Shown: positions 1 through 9,571 of the stretch, piece by piece
Layout of the letters: every line of letters begins with the position of its first letter
Position numbering within the stretch: the stretch's first letter is position 1
Source: Cyanobacteriota bacterium
GTDB taxonomy: Bacteria > Cyanobacteriota > Cyanobacteriia > PCC-6307 > Cyanobiaceae
DNA: 64,000 bases
Reading direction: 5' to 3'
NCBI GenBank assembly: GCA_026389335.1
Contig: JAPLIB010000012.1
Coordinates: 1 to 64,000 of the forward strand
Translations under genes and position numbers: made by a program
The notes under the pieces: model-generated
Seen by the model: the letters and a program-made list of their open reading frames with translations, nothing else
Database searches by the model: none
Told to the model about the DNA's origin: nothing

Positions 1-126
1 GCCATGTACCGCTCCTTGATCCGCAACGACAGAGGGGCGGGCATCGCGGGACTCCTGACCGAAATCGGAGCCCTGTTGTCGCGTCCTGAGACCCGCCTAT
101 GTAGTTGCGCAGTCCCGCCTATCTAA
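1..126 (+). CDS. C-terminal end of an unidentified protein (partial)
   Basis: A reading frame open from the first base ends at TAA 124-126 and gives about 41 residues ending CSCAVPPI. It has no recognisable motif. It converges on the sulfotransferase pseudogene, with the two stop codons overlapping. The upstream part lies outside the window, so it may be the tail of another glycan-island gene or chance reading. Confidence 0.3.
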   Translation, partial: AMYRSLIRNDRGAGIAGLLTEIGALLSRPETRLCSCAVPPI

Positions 127-853
127 TCGTCGCCGAACAGCAAGGGAAGTTGTGTGCAGAGGGGATCTGCAATCAGTTGACGAGAAGAGTCTCCAAGAAC
201 CGCATTGAAGCAAAGCGCCAAATAACGCTCTGCCTCACTAAGTGATCGGTTCACACATATTATGGGCGGGGCTTCAAGCAAAGCAGGGGAAATGTCTATA
301 GCCATTGCGAATGCTTCAAGCAAGTGATCCGAATAACGACTATAATTAACTATCCTGACACGACATCCTGCATGCTCAGCCGCAATAACAAACGCAGTAC
401 TTGCCTCGGCATCCAATACCCTGAGAGATGCTCCGACAAATTTGTAGTACAGCCCGAACGCTTGACCTTCTGACCATAAACAGATAAGGCATGAGCCAGA
501 AAGTCGCGAGTGAAAAGTACCAGCGTCAAATCAAATTGAGCCTGCAGAGTCGTCAAGGTCCCAAGATCCTGAACGATTCGCTCAAAAAGCCACTCACTCG
601 AAAACAAGAGCCGAGTGGCTTTAGGCATCTGCTCGGCAAGTTGAACGATCGTGTCCACAAAAGCGACGGCAGAGCCGAGATTACCGCTGGTGATGCAGCC
701 CAGTCGCGCCCCAGCAAGAGACCTCAGCTCCGGATACTCAATTCCCGCCTGGCGTAGTGATCCAACACTGAGCGCCAGACTAGACTGAAGATAACTTGAG
801 CCAGTCTTTCCATGGCCGATGTGAAGAATTACCTGCTGACGCGAAGATGCCAT
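123..853 (-). pseudogene. Sulfotransferase-like gene broken by a one-base frameshift
   Basis: The N-terminal frame (ATG at 853) encodes a PAPS-binding motif near residues 11-21 (HIGHGKTGSSYLQ), typical of cytosolic/Golgi-like sulfotransferases, and continues to about position 420. From there family-like sequence continues in another frame, including a VRIVNYSR segment and an NRSLSEAE segment, down to TAG at 123. One extra base near 414-420 would restore a single protein of about 243 residues. It lies on the same strand as the four leftward genes upstream, about 240 bp beyond the dual-GT2 gene, and would be their last member. Sulfotransferases move sulfate from PAPS to a sugar or other acceptor. 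A sequencing error cannot be excluded. Confidence 0.65.
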
Positions 854-1092
854 GACAAGATGCAGGAAGGATAGAATAAGGAACTCTCCTTTTGGCCTTT
901 TAGGGGTGCCATTTCTCAGTAGGCATGAGATTTCATGTCCAGCAAAATGTCAACTGCATTCAATAAGGCAGCAAACTCAAACCCAATGCAAGCCAAACAC
1001 GATCCACCATAGCAGTTTGTGCCAACCAGAACACAGCGAAACACGCAGCCATTCTTCGAAACGAAGAAGTACCGGCATCATGAGTCGCTTCC

Positions 1093-2826
1093 CTAGACTT
1101 GAAACGGGTCGTTCCCCCACCACTCGGGCCACTTGTCCTGCAGATAGCGGCTGCTCTCCTGCCAGTCCCGCAGCCGTTCCGACTGTTGCACATTGCGGCG
1201 CGATGCGAAGAGTTCGTGATTGAGTTCGGCGAAGGGGGTCACGACGACCCAGAAACCGGCCTTGCGTACAGCGAAACAGAAATCGACGTCGTTATAGGCC
1301 ACCGGCAGGGCTTCGTCGAATCCACCCACCGCCACCAACACGTCGCGTCGCGTCACCAGACAGCCGCCGTTGACCGCTGACACCTCATGCACCGCTTGCA
1401 ATCGCACGGCATCCTGCCTGGAGAGAGGCTCCCGCCAGCCGTCGCCGATCAGGCGCGGCCAGGGCGGATCGACCCGGATCCCGAGGTGCTGAATCCGACC
1501 GTCCGGATAGCGAAGCAACGGCGCAACGGCCCCGACCTCCGGCTGCACAGCCAGTCCGACCAGTTCCTTGAGCCAGTCACGATGTGTGATCTCGATGTCG
1601 TTATTCAGAAAACAAAGAATGTCGCCATGGGCCGCCCATGCCCCCTGATTGCACAACGCCGAGAAGTTGAACGGTGAGTCCACCCGCAACACCTGGACGT
1701 TCGGTCGCCCACCCAGGTCCGATAGGTAGGCCATGGTGTCGGGCTCGACGCTGCCGTTGTCCAGAATGATCAGTTCGATGGCCGGGTAGTCGGTCTGCTC
1801 ATGCAGCCCGGTCACGCACCGCTCCAGCAACTTCAGCTTGTCGCGGGTGGGAACGATCACGCTCACCAGTGGATTCTGCGGGAGCGTGTAGGTCATGCGA
1901 TGGAAGCCAGTCCAACCGGGAATCGGCTCGCCCGTGGCGACGATGCCACGGCGACACAGATGGGCTTCAACAGCTCGCTGGGACTGCTGAATCAGAAGGG
2001 CGCTTTTCGCAGGATCGACCGCTACAGCCCGCTGATCGAGCCCTCGGTGATAGAGAACCCGCCGGATGTGATGAACCTCTCCGGGCTGCACCTGCTCGGT
2101 GACCTGCAGCAGGAGATCGTACTCAAGGCTCGTGTCGTAGCAAGACCGCTGATTGTTCAACCGGCTCCAGAGATCGAATCGGATAAACCACGGCCGGCCG
2201 ATGTAGTTGTGGCTACGCAGTAGGTGCGGGCTCCAGGCAGGCTTGAACCGCGGTTGCATGCGGCGACCAAAGCGGCCCAACCCGTCTTCATCGCCGTACA
2301 ACAGTTTCAGGCCTGGATTCACGCTGATGGCCTGAACCACCCGGTACAAAGCGCCGCGGGCGAGGGCGTCTTGCGGCTGCAGCCAGACGATGAACGTTTC
2401 CGTGGCCGAGACAGGAGACGGTGCCGCCATCACGACATCACCGGCGCCAAGCTCCACGACCACCCGAGGATTCCGCTCCTGATATCGCATGAGTTCCTTG
2501 AGCACCGCAGGCGTTGCCGAAACATCAACGTCGATGCACAACTGCCAGTGCGGATACCGCTGAGCTAGGACCGACTCCACTGCGCGCCGCAGCTGCCGCG
2601 CCGACGCCGTCGACACGCTCATGCGGATTGAGATCAGCGGCTGGCGGACCAAGTGCTGTTGTTCGCGCTGCATGAAGCTTTCGAGCCGCGTGCAGGCCCA
2701 TTCGGACCCGACGACATAGTCGTAGGACAGCTGCTGCAGGCGGCGGTGGACGCGGTGCATGATCGCCGACAGCCGGCGAAGCATTGGAAGGCCGCCGCAT
2801 TGCATCGGCGGATCTCGCCGCATCAT
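1093..2826 (-). CDS. Two-domain GT2 glycosyltransferase
   Basis: A 577-residue protein with two GT2 (GT-A fold) modules. The first, about residues 62-265, is divergent and has YGDEDG at 177-182 in the DXD position. The second, about 318-555, is canonical: VSVIVPTRDK at 321-330, ILDNGS at 354-359 and FLNND at 406-410. This architecture is common in rhamnan/O-antigen extension enzymes (RgpE/RgpF-like), so a cytoplasmic role adding sugars to a growing glycan is likely; donor and acceptor are unknown. The ATG at 2826 is chosen because it overlaps the upstream GT4 stop (ATGATGA arrangement), and the longer reading frame upstream is only the antisense-like frame of that gene. Confidence 0.85.
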   Translation of the reverse strand: MMRRDPPMQCGGLPMLRRLSAIMHRVHRRLQQLSYDYVVGSEWACTRLESFMQREQQHLVRQPLISIRMSVSTASARQLRRAVESVLAQRYPHWQLCIDVDVSATPAVLKELMRYQERNPRVVVELGAGDVVMAAPSPVSATETFIVWLQPQDALARGALYRVVQAISVNPGLKLLYGDEDGLGRFGRRMQPRFKPAWSPHLLRSHNYIGRPWFIRFDLWSRLNNQRSCYDTSLEYDLLLQVTEQVQPGEVHHIRRVLYHRGLDQRAVAVDPAKSALLIQQSQRAVEAHLCRRGIVATGEPIPGWTGFHRMTYTLPQNPLVSVIVPTRDKLKLLERCVTGLHEQTDYPAIELIILDNGSVEPDTMAYLSDLGGRPNVQVLRVDSPFNFSALCNQGAWAAHGDILCFLNNDIEITHRDWLKELVGLAVQPEVGAVAPLLRYPDGRIQHLGIRVDPPWPRLIGDGWREPLSRQDAVRLQAVHEVSAVNGGCLVTRRDVLVAVGGFDEALPVAYNDVDFCFAVRKAGFWVVVTPFAELNHELFASRRNVQQSERLRDWQESSRYLQDKWPEWWGNDPFQV

Positions 2827-4049
2827 TCGGGGTCCGGATCCGGTGGGACGGCAGGCTGCAACCTGGGCAGGAGACGGACATAGCGCTCCAGAACCGGCGG
2901 CGGCAGCTGGGCCGTCCAGCGGAGCGGAGGCCGTGCCAACGTCGACCGGGGCCGCGGCAAGGCATGGTCGCCACGCTCCAGATCGGCCAACAGCGAGACA
3001 TAGTCTCGCGACATGGCGACGTAGGTGAACAGGTTGCGGGTCCGGGCGACGCCGGCGCGGCTCAACTTCTGCCAGCGATCCGGGGTGGTCAGCGTGGCGA
3101 TCTGTTCGGCGAAGTTGTCGGCGTTCTTGATCTCTGCCAACAGGCCAGTCTCGCCTGCGTCGATCGCGAAGTCGAAGACGCCCTGGAGTCGTGAAGCCAC
3201 TGGAACGCAGCCGTTGGCCTGAGCCTCCAGCAACACGAGCCCCAGACCCTCGCCATAGCTCGACGTCAGCAGCAGGACATGGTGCTGCCGGTAGGTCTCG
3301 TAGAGCCCCGTCTGCTCCGGCACGTCGGGAAAGTCGACCAGGTGTGCCACGCCCGCCGCACGGCACGCCTCCACCAACGGCTCATGATCGGGGCCATGGC
3401 CGCAGACCGTGAGCGTGACCTCGACGCCGCGACGTCGACAGCACACCAGAATCGCCGGCAACATGAGAACATTCTTGCGACCGGCCAGACGGCCCACAAA
3501 GAGCAGCCGCAGTGGCTTGCCGTGGGGCAATCGGGTCGCCAGTTCTTTGTCGGTCGGATGCGGCACGCCGGTGGTCAACAGTCGTACGGCTTTGCCCGGC
3601 ACGCGCGCGTGGATTTCGTCCATCAGACGTGGGCTTTCTGCCACGGCGACATTCCAGGCTGCCGCACTGTTGACGAGCGGGTCATACGCAAACAGGCGAT
3701 CGGTTCCGACGATCGGCACGATTGCGGTCGCATCGGGCAGTCGGTGGAGAAAATCCGCCAGATGCCGGGGTGGCACGCCCAGGCAGACGAAGACGACGTC
3801 GAACCCGGCCCGCTGAAACAACCGGCCGATGTTGGCCAAGTCCCGGGCCTTGCTGTCCCAGCGTCCGGGCCGCGTGTGCATGTAGGCCATCCCCCGGGGA
3901 AGGTGGGCCAGTTCGTGGGGCTGCGAGCGCATGCCTGCCACCAACGTGATTTCATGCCCGGCCGCCATCAGCATCTGACCCAGCTGGGTCGCGAAGTGGC
4001 TCGTGCCGTCGCGGGGCTGAACCTTGTTGAGACAGATGGCGATCTTCAT
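2823..4049 (-). CDS. GT4-family glycosyltransferase
   Basis: A 408-residue GT-B protein. It starts MKIAICLNKV, with the N-terminal acceptor domain to about residue 170, and the donor domain opens with LLFVGRLAGRKN at 182-193. The retaining GT4 EX7E element is E267 to E275 in YGEGLGLVLLEAQ. GT4 enzymes transfer sugars from nucleotide-sugar donors in the cytoplasm. It overlaps the downstream GT2 gene by 4 bp and lies 27 bp after a sulfotransferase, in a leftward operon. It resembles the GT4 at 5033-6307 in layout and motifs, so the two may be paralogues. Confidence 0.87.
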   Translation of the reverse strand: MKIAICLNKVQPRDGTSHFATQLGQMLMAAGHEITLVAGMRSQPHELAHLPRGMAYMHTRPGRWDSKARDLANIGRLFQRAGFDVVFVCLGVPPRHLADFLHRLPDATAIVPIVGTDRLFAYDPLVNSAAAWNVAVAESPRLMDEIHARVPGKAVRLLTTGVPHPTDKELATRLPHGKPLRLLFVGRLAGRKNVLMLPAILVCCRRRGVEVTLTVCGHGPDHEPLVEACRAAGVAHLVDFPDVPEQTGLYETYRQHHVLLLTSSYGEGLGLVLLEAQANGCVPVASRLQGVFDFAIDAGETGLLAEIKNADNFAEQIATLTTPDRWQKLSRAGVARTRNLFTYVAMSRDYVSLLADLERGDHALPRPRSTLARPPLRWTAQLPPPVLERYVRLLPRLQPAVPPDPDPE

Positions 4050-4076
4050 TCGATGATCTTCGCTGACGTGGCAGGC

Positions 4077-5000
4077 TCACGATCTTCGCGCGGCTCCCGA
4101 CCGGTCATTCTTCAACCAGTGCGAGAGGTCGCGGCCGATCAATGACTGGAGCTTGAGGATGTCCTCCCGATAGCCTTCGGTCAGTTCTCTCCATAGTGCC
4201 GGTGGTATCGGCGGCAGCGGCATCTGGTTCCAGCGGTCCAACTGCAACCGAAAGGACGCTGGCAGCACACGATGCAGCCGTTGGCCGAAGCGCCCCGGAC
4301 GGGCAAGGAGACGGTGCAGCCGCTGGCTCCGATAACGGTGAGTCACATTCCGCCGCTCGACATCGACCGGCACGTTCTCATCCACATTCAGGAAGCGGAA
4401 AATGCTCCGCAGGGTGCCGGCTGGATCAGCATTCCACTCCTCGAAGAGATAGACGCGGATCTGCTCATGGGGAAAGGTGTCGTAATAGGGCTTGAGGTTG
4501 GTACCATAAAAACCGTTCAACCGATGCCGGAAATCGGGTGTGTCGTTGGATTCAATCCGCGCCGGCTCGGCAGCGAGCGCTTCCTCAAAGCTGGCCAGCG
4601 GCTCGAAGTCGCGGGCACGGTAGAAGTTGTAAGCAGAATAGGCCCGCTCCGCCGGCTGGCGCAGCAACGCGATGAGCTTGGCATCCGGAATACGGTCGCG
4701 GATGCGGGCTGCGGTCTGCTCCGGAAAGTAACTGCTCAGATAGATCGCAGAGGCTTCGCCGATCGCCCGCTTGCCGTTGGCCTCGGCAAAAAGCTGCAGG
4801 TAGGTGTCCCAGTCGTAGACCAGCCGATTGGTATAGCGAGGCCCGGGCAATCGATATCCAGGCAGCCTGCCGCCCGTGATGAAAAAAAACGGCTCTTTGT
4901 TCGCGCTCAAGAAGATGTCCGGATGCTGCCCTAGCGCGTGATACAACGCGTCTGTACCACACTTCTGGGCACCGATGATCAGGAAGTTGGGCTGAGGCAT
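4077..5000 (-). CDS. Sulfotransferase (PAPS-dependent, heparan-sulfotransferase-like)
   Basis: A 307-residue protein with the 5'-phosphosulfate loop at residues 10-20 (GAQKCGTDALY) and the 3'-phosphate motif around R114-S122 (RQPAERAYSAYN), both standard for sulfotransferases acting on carbohydrate. KEPFFF near 35-40 matches the substrate-side region of the NDST-like group. It probably adds sulfate to a sugar of the locus glycan in the cytoplasm. It sits between two GT4 genes in the leftward operon, with gaps of 27 and 32 bp. The start is the first ATG, directly ahead of the conserved motif. Confidence 0.88.
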   Translation of the reverse strand: MPQPNFLIIGAQKCGTDALYHALGQHPDIFLSANKEPFFFITGGRLPGYRLPGPRYTNRLVYDWDTYLQLFAEANGKRAIGEASAIYLSSYFPEQTAARIRDRIPDAKLIALLRQPAERAYSAYNFYRARDFEPLASFEEALAAEPARIESNDTPDFRHRLNGFYGTNLKPYYDTFPHEQIRVYLFEEWNADPAGTLRSIFRFLNVDENVPVDVERRNVTHRYRSQRLHRLLARPGRFGQRLHRVLPASFRLQLDRWNQMPLPPIPPALWRELTEGYREDILKLQSLIGRDLSHWLKNDRSGAARRS

Positions 5001-5032
5001 AGGACTTGCATTGACACGAGGTTGTTTCGTCG

Positions 5033-6307
5033 TCAGCCCAGCTTCGGCTGATCACGGCTGAAGAGTTTCATTCGCCGGATCGTGCGGATCGCCTTGTTCT
5101 TGCGCCGGCGGAGTTCGCGGACCGTCTTGACCGGAAGACAACGCAAGACCGCCCCGGGGAGATGATCCAACCAGATGAACGGCACGTCGGCCAGCGACCG
5201 CGACTGTGCATAGGGGCGGGAGATCGGATGCGCTCCTTGGGCCAGCGACGCCAACAGGGATTCATACTGCTCCCCCATGGCAGAGAGCGAGAAGAGCCGT
5301 TCGGTGTGAGTCACCGCAGCATCGCTGTGCCGTTGCCAGACGTCGCGATCGAGCATGTCCGCGATCTGATCGACACACTCCTCGATATTGCCCAATGCCA
5401 TCAGCCGCCCCGTCACCCGGTCCTCGACCGCGACATCGGTGATACCCGGCAGCATCGTCACCACCGGCACGCAGCCATTGGCCTGGGCCTCCAGAACGAC
5501 CAGGGGCATGCCTTCGGTGTTGGTCGGAAAGACGAAGACGTGATGATCCCGCATGGCTGCGGCGATCGCCGAGGGCGGCTGCATGCCCATCATCGTCGCC
5601 ATCTGCCCCAAGCCCTCTCTGACGAAGAGACGGGCCAGTCGCCGTCGATCAGGGCCGTCGCCGATGACCGACAGCGTCACCGGCAGGCCGCGGGCCCGGC
5701 AGGCCGCCAGGATCTGCGGGAGACGGAAAACACCCTTATGCGAGTCGATCAATCGCCCGACGAAGAGCAGCCGCAGGGGCAGTTCCCATTCCCGGCGTGA
5801 TTGCCGTTCTGTCGCGGTGGCAAGTTCGATGCCGTTGTCGATGCCGATCACGGACTTGGCCGGGAATCGAGCCGCAGCGCCTTCGCGAACCTTGGGACTG
5901 ACGCCCACCGCACAGTTCCAGGCCCGCACATCCATCTCCGCCAGGTCATACAATTCCCTCCAGTCGCCATGGAGCACATAGACGACGGCGATGGCGTCGT
6001 TCAGCAAATGGCACGCATACTGCGCGAGCCGATTGAACCCGCTCACATTCACGAACACCACGTCATACCGCCGGCTGTTCCAGGAGTCGGCCACCAGCCT
6101 GACGCGGTGGATGAAACTGTCATTGCGATTCAACGTTGGGCAGTCGGCGGAGATGCCCAGGTGGGGCAACTCGGACCACCATTCGCCCTTCCGTTCGGCC
6201 CAGACGGTGACGTCGTGACCGGCGGCCACCAAATGACGACCGAGGTTCATCATGAACTTCGGCCCACCACCTGGAGACATCTCATCGAGCGAGAGTAGTA
6301 TTTTCAT
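5033..6307 (-). CDS. GT4-family glycosyltransferase
   Basis: A 424-residue GT-B enzyme. The N-terminus MKILLSLDEMSPGGG is the usual GT4 opening, LLFVGRLIDSHKG at about 180-192 starts the donor domain, and E265/E273 in NTEGMPLVVLEAQANG form the EX7E pair. It is the first gene of the leftward operon. Only 77 bp separate it from the rightward acyltransferase remnant at 6385, so a divergent promoter is expected there. Donor sugar unknown. The C-terminal 50 residues are basic (RRRKNKAIRTIRR), which may favour membrane association; this is inference. Confidence 0.87.
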   Translation of the reverse strand: MKILLSLDEMSPGGGPKFMMNLGRHLVAAGHDVTVWAERKGEWWSELPHLGISADCPTLNRNDSFIHRVRLVADSWNSRRYDVVFVNVSGFNRLAQYACHLLNDAIAVVYVLHGDWRELYDLAEMDVRAWNCAVGVSPKVREGAAARFPAKSVIGIDNGIELATATERQSRREWELPLRLLFVGRLIDSHKGVFRLPQILAACRARGLPVTLSVIGDGPDRRRLARLFVREGLGQMATMMGMQPPSAIAAAMRDHHVFVFPTNTEGMPLVVLEAQANGCVPVVTMLPGITDVAVEDRVTGRLMALGNIEECVDQIADMLDRDVWQRHSDAAVTHTERLFSLSAMGEQYESLLASLAQGAHPISRPYAQSRSLADVPFIWLDHLPGAVLRCLPVKTVRELRRRKNKAIRTIRRMKLFSRDQPKLG

Positions 6308-6384
6308 GAAAAGAAGGGTCCATCTGACTCCTTCGCAGGTGCCGCATTGGACGAGCCCCGTGCAAACGAAGACGGCACAAAATC

Positions 6385-6670
6385 ATGGCTCACGAACAGC
6401 TTCAGCGGCCCCGGCTCGACTTTCTGCATGGTGTCCGCGGCTTGTTGGCGTTGACAGTGGTCCTCTTTCATCTTGTACCAAGCCTCGGGATCGACCGTTC
6501 CCGCCCGGTGATTGCACTGCTCATGGCTCCAATCATGCATGGCCATCTGGCAGTGCCGGCCTTTCTGGCCCTGTCCGGTTTTCTGCTGGCGATGCCGGTG
6601 GTGCTTCAAAACGAACGACTGCCGGGGGGCCTGCTCAGTGCGAGCATCGTCTGGTTGGCGTTGTCACACC
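6385..6670 (+). pseudogene. Remnant of an acyltransferase-3 (OafA/WecH-like) membrane protein
   Basis: About 95 residues resemble the N-terminus of the acyltransferase-3 family: LDFLHGVRGLLALTVVLFH with the family's conserved His, then LAVPAFLALSGFLLAM as the next membrane segment. Intact members have about 350-650 residues and 10 membrane helices. Here the similarity stops near 6670 and the frame runs on to 6939 as low-quality sequence that merges with the next gene. This looks like a deletion remnant left at the divergent point of the island. Members move acetyl or other acyl groups onto glycans. Confidence 0.6.
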
Positions 6671-6946
6671 CGAGCGTTGCCAGGCCCCATCGCGAACCAG
6701 CAAGGCGTCGCGCCACGCCAGCCGTCAGTGGAAAAGCCAGCCATGAGCGTTGTCCAGTTTTCAACCCCTCTAATACTACTCCGATGCAGTCGTTTGCGAG
6801 ACGTCCCAAACAGGAACGATGCCTTTCGACCTCGTCCGAGCTGCCGCGAAACATGAATATTTTTGCCTGGCTACGCCGTAATCGTGCAGGATCGATCCCC
6901 GGCCGAAGACCCGCTAGCCATTCCGGCCGCGCTTTATGAAACCCAC

Positions 6947-7639
6947 ATGACGCCACAGCGGTATGTGGTCATGCACATCCCCAAGACGGCCGGCACTACG
7001 CTGCGAAAGATCTTGGTCGAAGCATTCCCCGGTGATGTCTTTCCCTCGACTGGGTCCGTGTCCGCGAACAACGGGGAGTACCCGAGGTTCGCCGAATTGC
7101 AGAATCAACGGGAGCTGGTCGGCAGACACCAGTTCGTCATGGGCCATTACATGCTTCCCCAATTACTACGATTATTCCCCGATCGACAAATCATCACCAT
7201 CCTTCGGGAGCCCTTTGCGCGAACAGTCTCAGTCATCGGGCACTATTGGCGTGTCCACAGAATCCTTCCAGAGGCGTTCTTGAAGGATGACAGGCTTATC
7301 AGCAACCAGATTGTCGACCAGCAGACCCGTTTTCTGGCTGGACAGCCCCCCGACTGGACCGGCGAGTATTCCGAAGACATGGTCCAGCAAGCTCTGCATA
7401 ACCTCGATCGTATAAAGATCGTCGGGATTCAGGAACGCTTTCCGCAGTTCATCGCTCGGGTTGCCAGAGAAGTCAACCTGCCAGCACAGACCAACCTTGA
7501 CCGGCGGGACAATGCAGGCAGGCCAAACCTGGTGAGCCAGTTGACCCCCTACGCCGAACAGCTTCGTGAACGCATCGCGGGCGATTTGGAGCTCTACCGT
7601 CAGGTCTGTTTCCGGACGGGAAGCGAGCAAGTGCCATGA
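6947..7639 (+). CDS. Sulfotransferase family 2-like protein
   Basis: A 230-residue protein with the PAPS loop at the extreme N-terminus (VVMHIPKTAGTT, residues 7-18) and the second motif ILREPFARTVS at 85-95. The HIPKTAGT form is typical of the Sulfotransfer_2 group, which includes carbohydrate 2-O- and 6-O-sulfotransferases. ATG 6947 is chosen because the conserved motif begins six residues later; an in-frame TTG at 6863 would add 28 unconserved residues. The stop overlaps the next sulfotransferase start (ATGA), so the two are probably translationally coupled and may sulfate different positions of one glycan. Confidence 0.85.
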   Translation: MTPQRYVVMHIPKTAGTTLRKILVEAFPGDVFPSTGSVSANNGEYPRFAELQNQRELVGRHQFVMGHYMLPQLLRLFPDRQIITILREPFARTVSVIGHYWRVHRILPEAFLKDDRLISNQIVDQQTRFLAGQPPDWTGEYSEDMVQQALHNLDRIKIVGIQERFPQFIARVAREVNLPAQTNLDRRDNAGRPNLVSQLTPYAEQLRERIAGDLELYRQVCFRTGSEQVP

Positions 7640-8619
7640 GGGCACCTTCCAATACTGCCTTCACGGCGAAGCCCGGCGATATCCCCTTCCGCACCAGCGA
7701 ACCGTTGCCCCCTACCAGCCCTGTTTTCATCGTCGGCGTCCCCCGCAGCGGCACCAGCCGGCTCTACCTCGCCCTTCAGGCCCACGAGCGCTTCAAACCC
7801 AACCGCAGCCCCGACGGCTTCGACCTCACCGAATCGCGGGTGTTCCTCGCCCCGGCGAGCATTCGTGAGCGGCACGGCAAAGCCTGGGATTACCTGCTGC
7901 ATGACGCCGAAGCACAGGCCTCACTCGTCCACTCACTGCCCGCAGCTTGGGCGGGCGGATTGACAGCCCAGGCCGTGTTGGGCCCCATAACCGACCGCAG
8001 CCGCCGGGCGCGTGCCCTGGCGTGGCGGCTCGGCCGCAACGACGCCGCCATGCGGACCTATTTCACGCATGCCCTCCGCGCCCGCGGTGCGGAGCGGATC
8101 GTCGAGAAGACACCCGACCACATCCATCGCCTCCCGGAAATCCTCTCCGCATTCCCCGACGCACGGATCCTCTGCATGATCCGCCATCCCCTCGACGTCT
8201 ACAGCTCCTATCGCCGCCGGCTCAGCGTCGCCCTGCAGACGGAACCGGCCGACGCGCCGAGCGTCCGCTGGCTGCAGAGCGTTGGGCCACCGGCGTTCTG
8301 CCGGGCCTATCAGGCGACGATCTTCCATGCACGACGCCTCGCCACCCACCTGTTGCTGATTCGCTACGAGGATTTCACCGCCGCACCGCAGAACACGTTC
8401 CAGAAAATCTGCTGCTTCATCGGCGAGTCGTTCGAGCCACACTGTGTGGAGCAACGCACGCCAGGACTGGACTTCTGGCGACAGGATCCACTGTTGGCCG
8501 GGCCAATCAAGAAGAATGACAAACTCTGGTCGGATTACATCGACCACTCCGTGGGTCGCGGCATCGAAGACCATCTGGCCAAAATCATGCGACATCTTGG
8601 TTATCAGCGTTACACATAA
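7636..8619 (+). CDS. Sulfotransferase
   Basis: A 327-residue PAPS-dependent sulfotransferase. FIVGVPRSGTS at 31-41 is the 5'-phosphosulfate loop, VEKTPDHIHRLP at about 156-167 is the characteristic following segment, and MIRHPLDVYSS at 181-191 binds the 3'-phosphate. It belongs to the broad Sulfotransfer_1/3 group that acts on sugars and small molecules. It starts inside the stop of the preceding sulfotransferase. A 76-bp gap containing AAGGAGA at 8638-8644 precedes the next gene. Confidence 0.87.
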   Translation: MRAPSNTAFTAKPGDIPFRTSEPLPPTSPVFIVGVPRSGTSRLYLALQAHERFKPNRSPDGFDLTESRVFLAPASIRERHGKAWDYLLHDAEAQASLVHSLPAAWAGGLTAQAVLGPITDRSRRARALAWRLGRNDAAMRTYFTHALRARGAERIVEKTPDHIHRLPEILSAFPDARILCMIRHPLDVYSSYRRRLSVALQTEPADAPSVRWLQSVGPPAFCRAYQATIFHARRLATHLLLIRYEDFTAAPQNTFQKICCFIGESFEPHCVEQRTPGLDFWRQDPLLAGPIKKNDKLWSDYIDHSVGRGIEDHLAKIMRHLGYQRYT

Positions 8620-8695
8620 AGCTGCACATAGAACATCAAGGAGACGCGCCATTTTCTGTTAACCAGAGACCAGCCACGGCAAGGCCGCTTGCCCC

Positions 8696-9571
8696 TTGCC
8701 CGTTCAGCCGCCTATCTTTGCTCTGCCGTACCCTCTAGCCACCTCGGAGCGGCGCCTCAGGCTCAGCGCTCGCAGCGAGACCGCCATCCGAGCCCCACAC
8801 CACATCGTGACACTCCTGCTCGGCGTTCCCGTCTATCGCAGATACGACCTGCTGGCCAAGCTGATTAAGTCGGCACTGGCCGGCACCATGGTGCCGGATC
8901 GGATCGTGGTGGTCGACAATGGCTGCAGCTTCAACGCGCAGTACCGCGGCCCGATGGAGCGGGTGGAGGTGATCCGACACGGCACCAACGAGGGCTGTGC
9001 GGCCGGGTGGAACCGAATCCTGAAGGCCGCGACAGATTCCAAAGACGAGATCATCCTCGCCAACGACGACATCGTCCTTCGGTGCGACGGCATCGAAATT
9101 ATGATTCGGCAGTTGCGTTCCGACAATGGCAAGTCGGTCGTTCGTGGTCATGGGTTTTCGCTGTTCTGCCTCTCGCAACAGACATGGCGCCGGGTCGGCA
9201 TGTTCGACGAACGATTCTGGCCCGCCTACTTGGAGGACAAAGATTACAAATATCGACTCTCGCTGGCATCGGTACCGTTGCCACCCAAGGTGGCTGCCGC
9301 GTCGCGACATTCATCGAGCGCGTCGCTGAACACCTTTAGCCCGCTCGAACGTATCCAGTTCAACCTTCGCTACACCCTCAACCGTCTTTATTACGTCTCA
9401 AAATGGGGTGCCATACCCGGCAGAGAACGTCACAAAAACCATTCATCGCCTTCAAGAAACGACGCCATCTCAATCTGGAGGAACGCTACACGCTCGCTAT
9501 GCAGACCGTCAGCGACATCCACGAGCATGTCCCCGTGTTACGCGATCTGGCCTCCCAGGTCGAACACGTGA
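8696..9571 (+). CDS. GT2 glycosyltransferase, frame lost near its C-terminus
   Basis: A GT2 protein: LLLGVPVYRRYDLLAKLI, then IVVVDNG and an ILANDDI segment as DXD region, and FDERFWPAYLEDKDY as the acceptor loop. The GT2 core ends near YYVSKWGAIPG at about position 9420, where homologues typically finish with a KWGG-PG-E-PF-like tail. After an A5 run at 9434-9438 the frame yields non-family sequence to 9571, while the methyltransferase continues in another frame. Inserting one A gives HKKPF and joins the two, so this may be one GT2-methyltransferase gene. The TTG at 8696 is uncertain; GTG at 8807 lies just before the conserved region. Confidence 0.75.
   Translation: MPVQPPIFALPYPLATSERRLRLSARSETAIRAPHHIVTLLLGVPVYRRYDLLAKLIKSALAGTMVPDRIVVVDNGCSFNAQYRGPMERVEVIRHGTNEGCAAGWNRILKAATDSKDEIILANDDIVLRCDGIEIMIRQLRSDNGKSVVRGHGFSLFCLSQQTWRRVGMFDERFWPAYLEDKDYKYRLSLASVPLPPKVAAASRHSSSASLNTFSPLERIQFNLRYTLNRLYYVSKWGAIPGRERHKNHSSPSRNDAISIWRNATRSLCRPSATSTSMSPCYAIWPPRSNT

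Noticed and set aside
2827-3366. Long N-terminal extension of the dual GT2 protein
   Set aside because: The open frame lies wholly within the GT4 gene on the same strand, is Arg/Pro-rich and has no family character; ATG 2826 fits the overlap.
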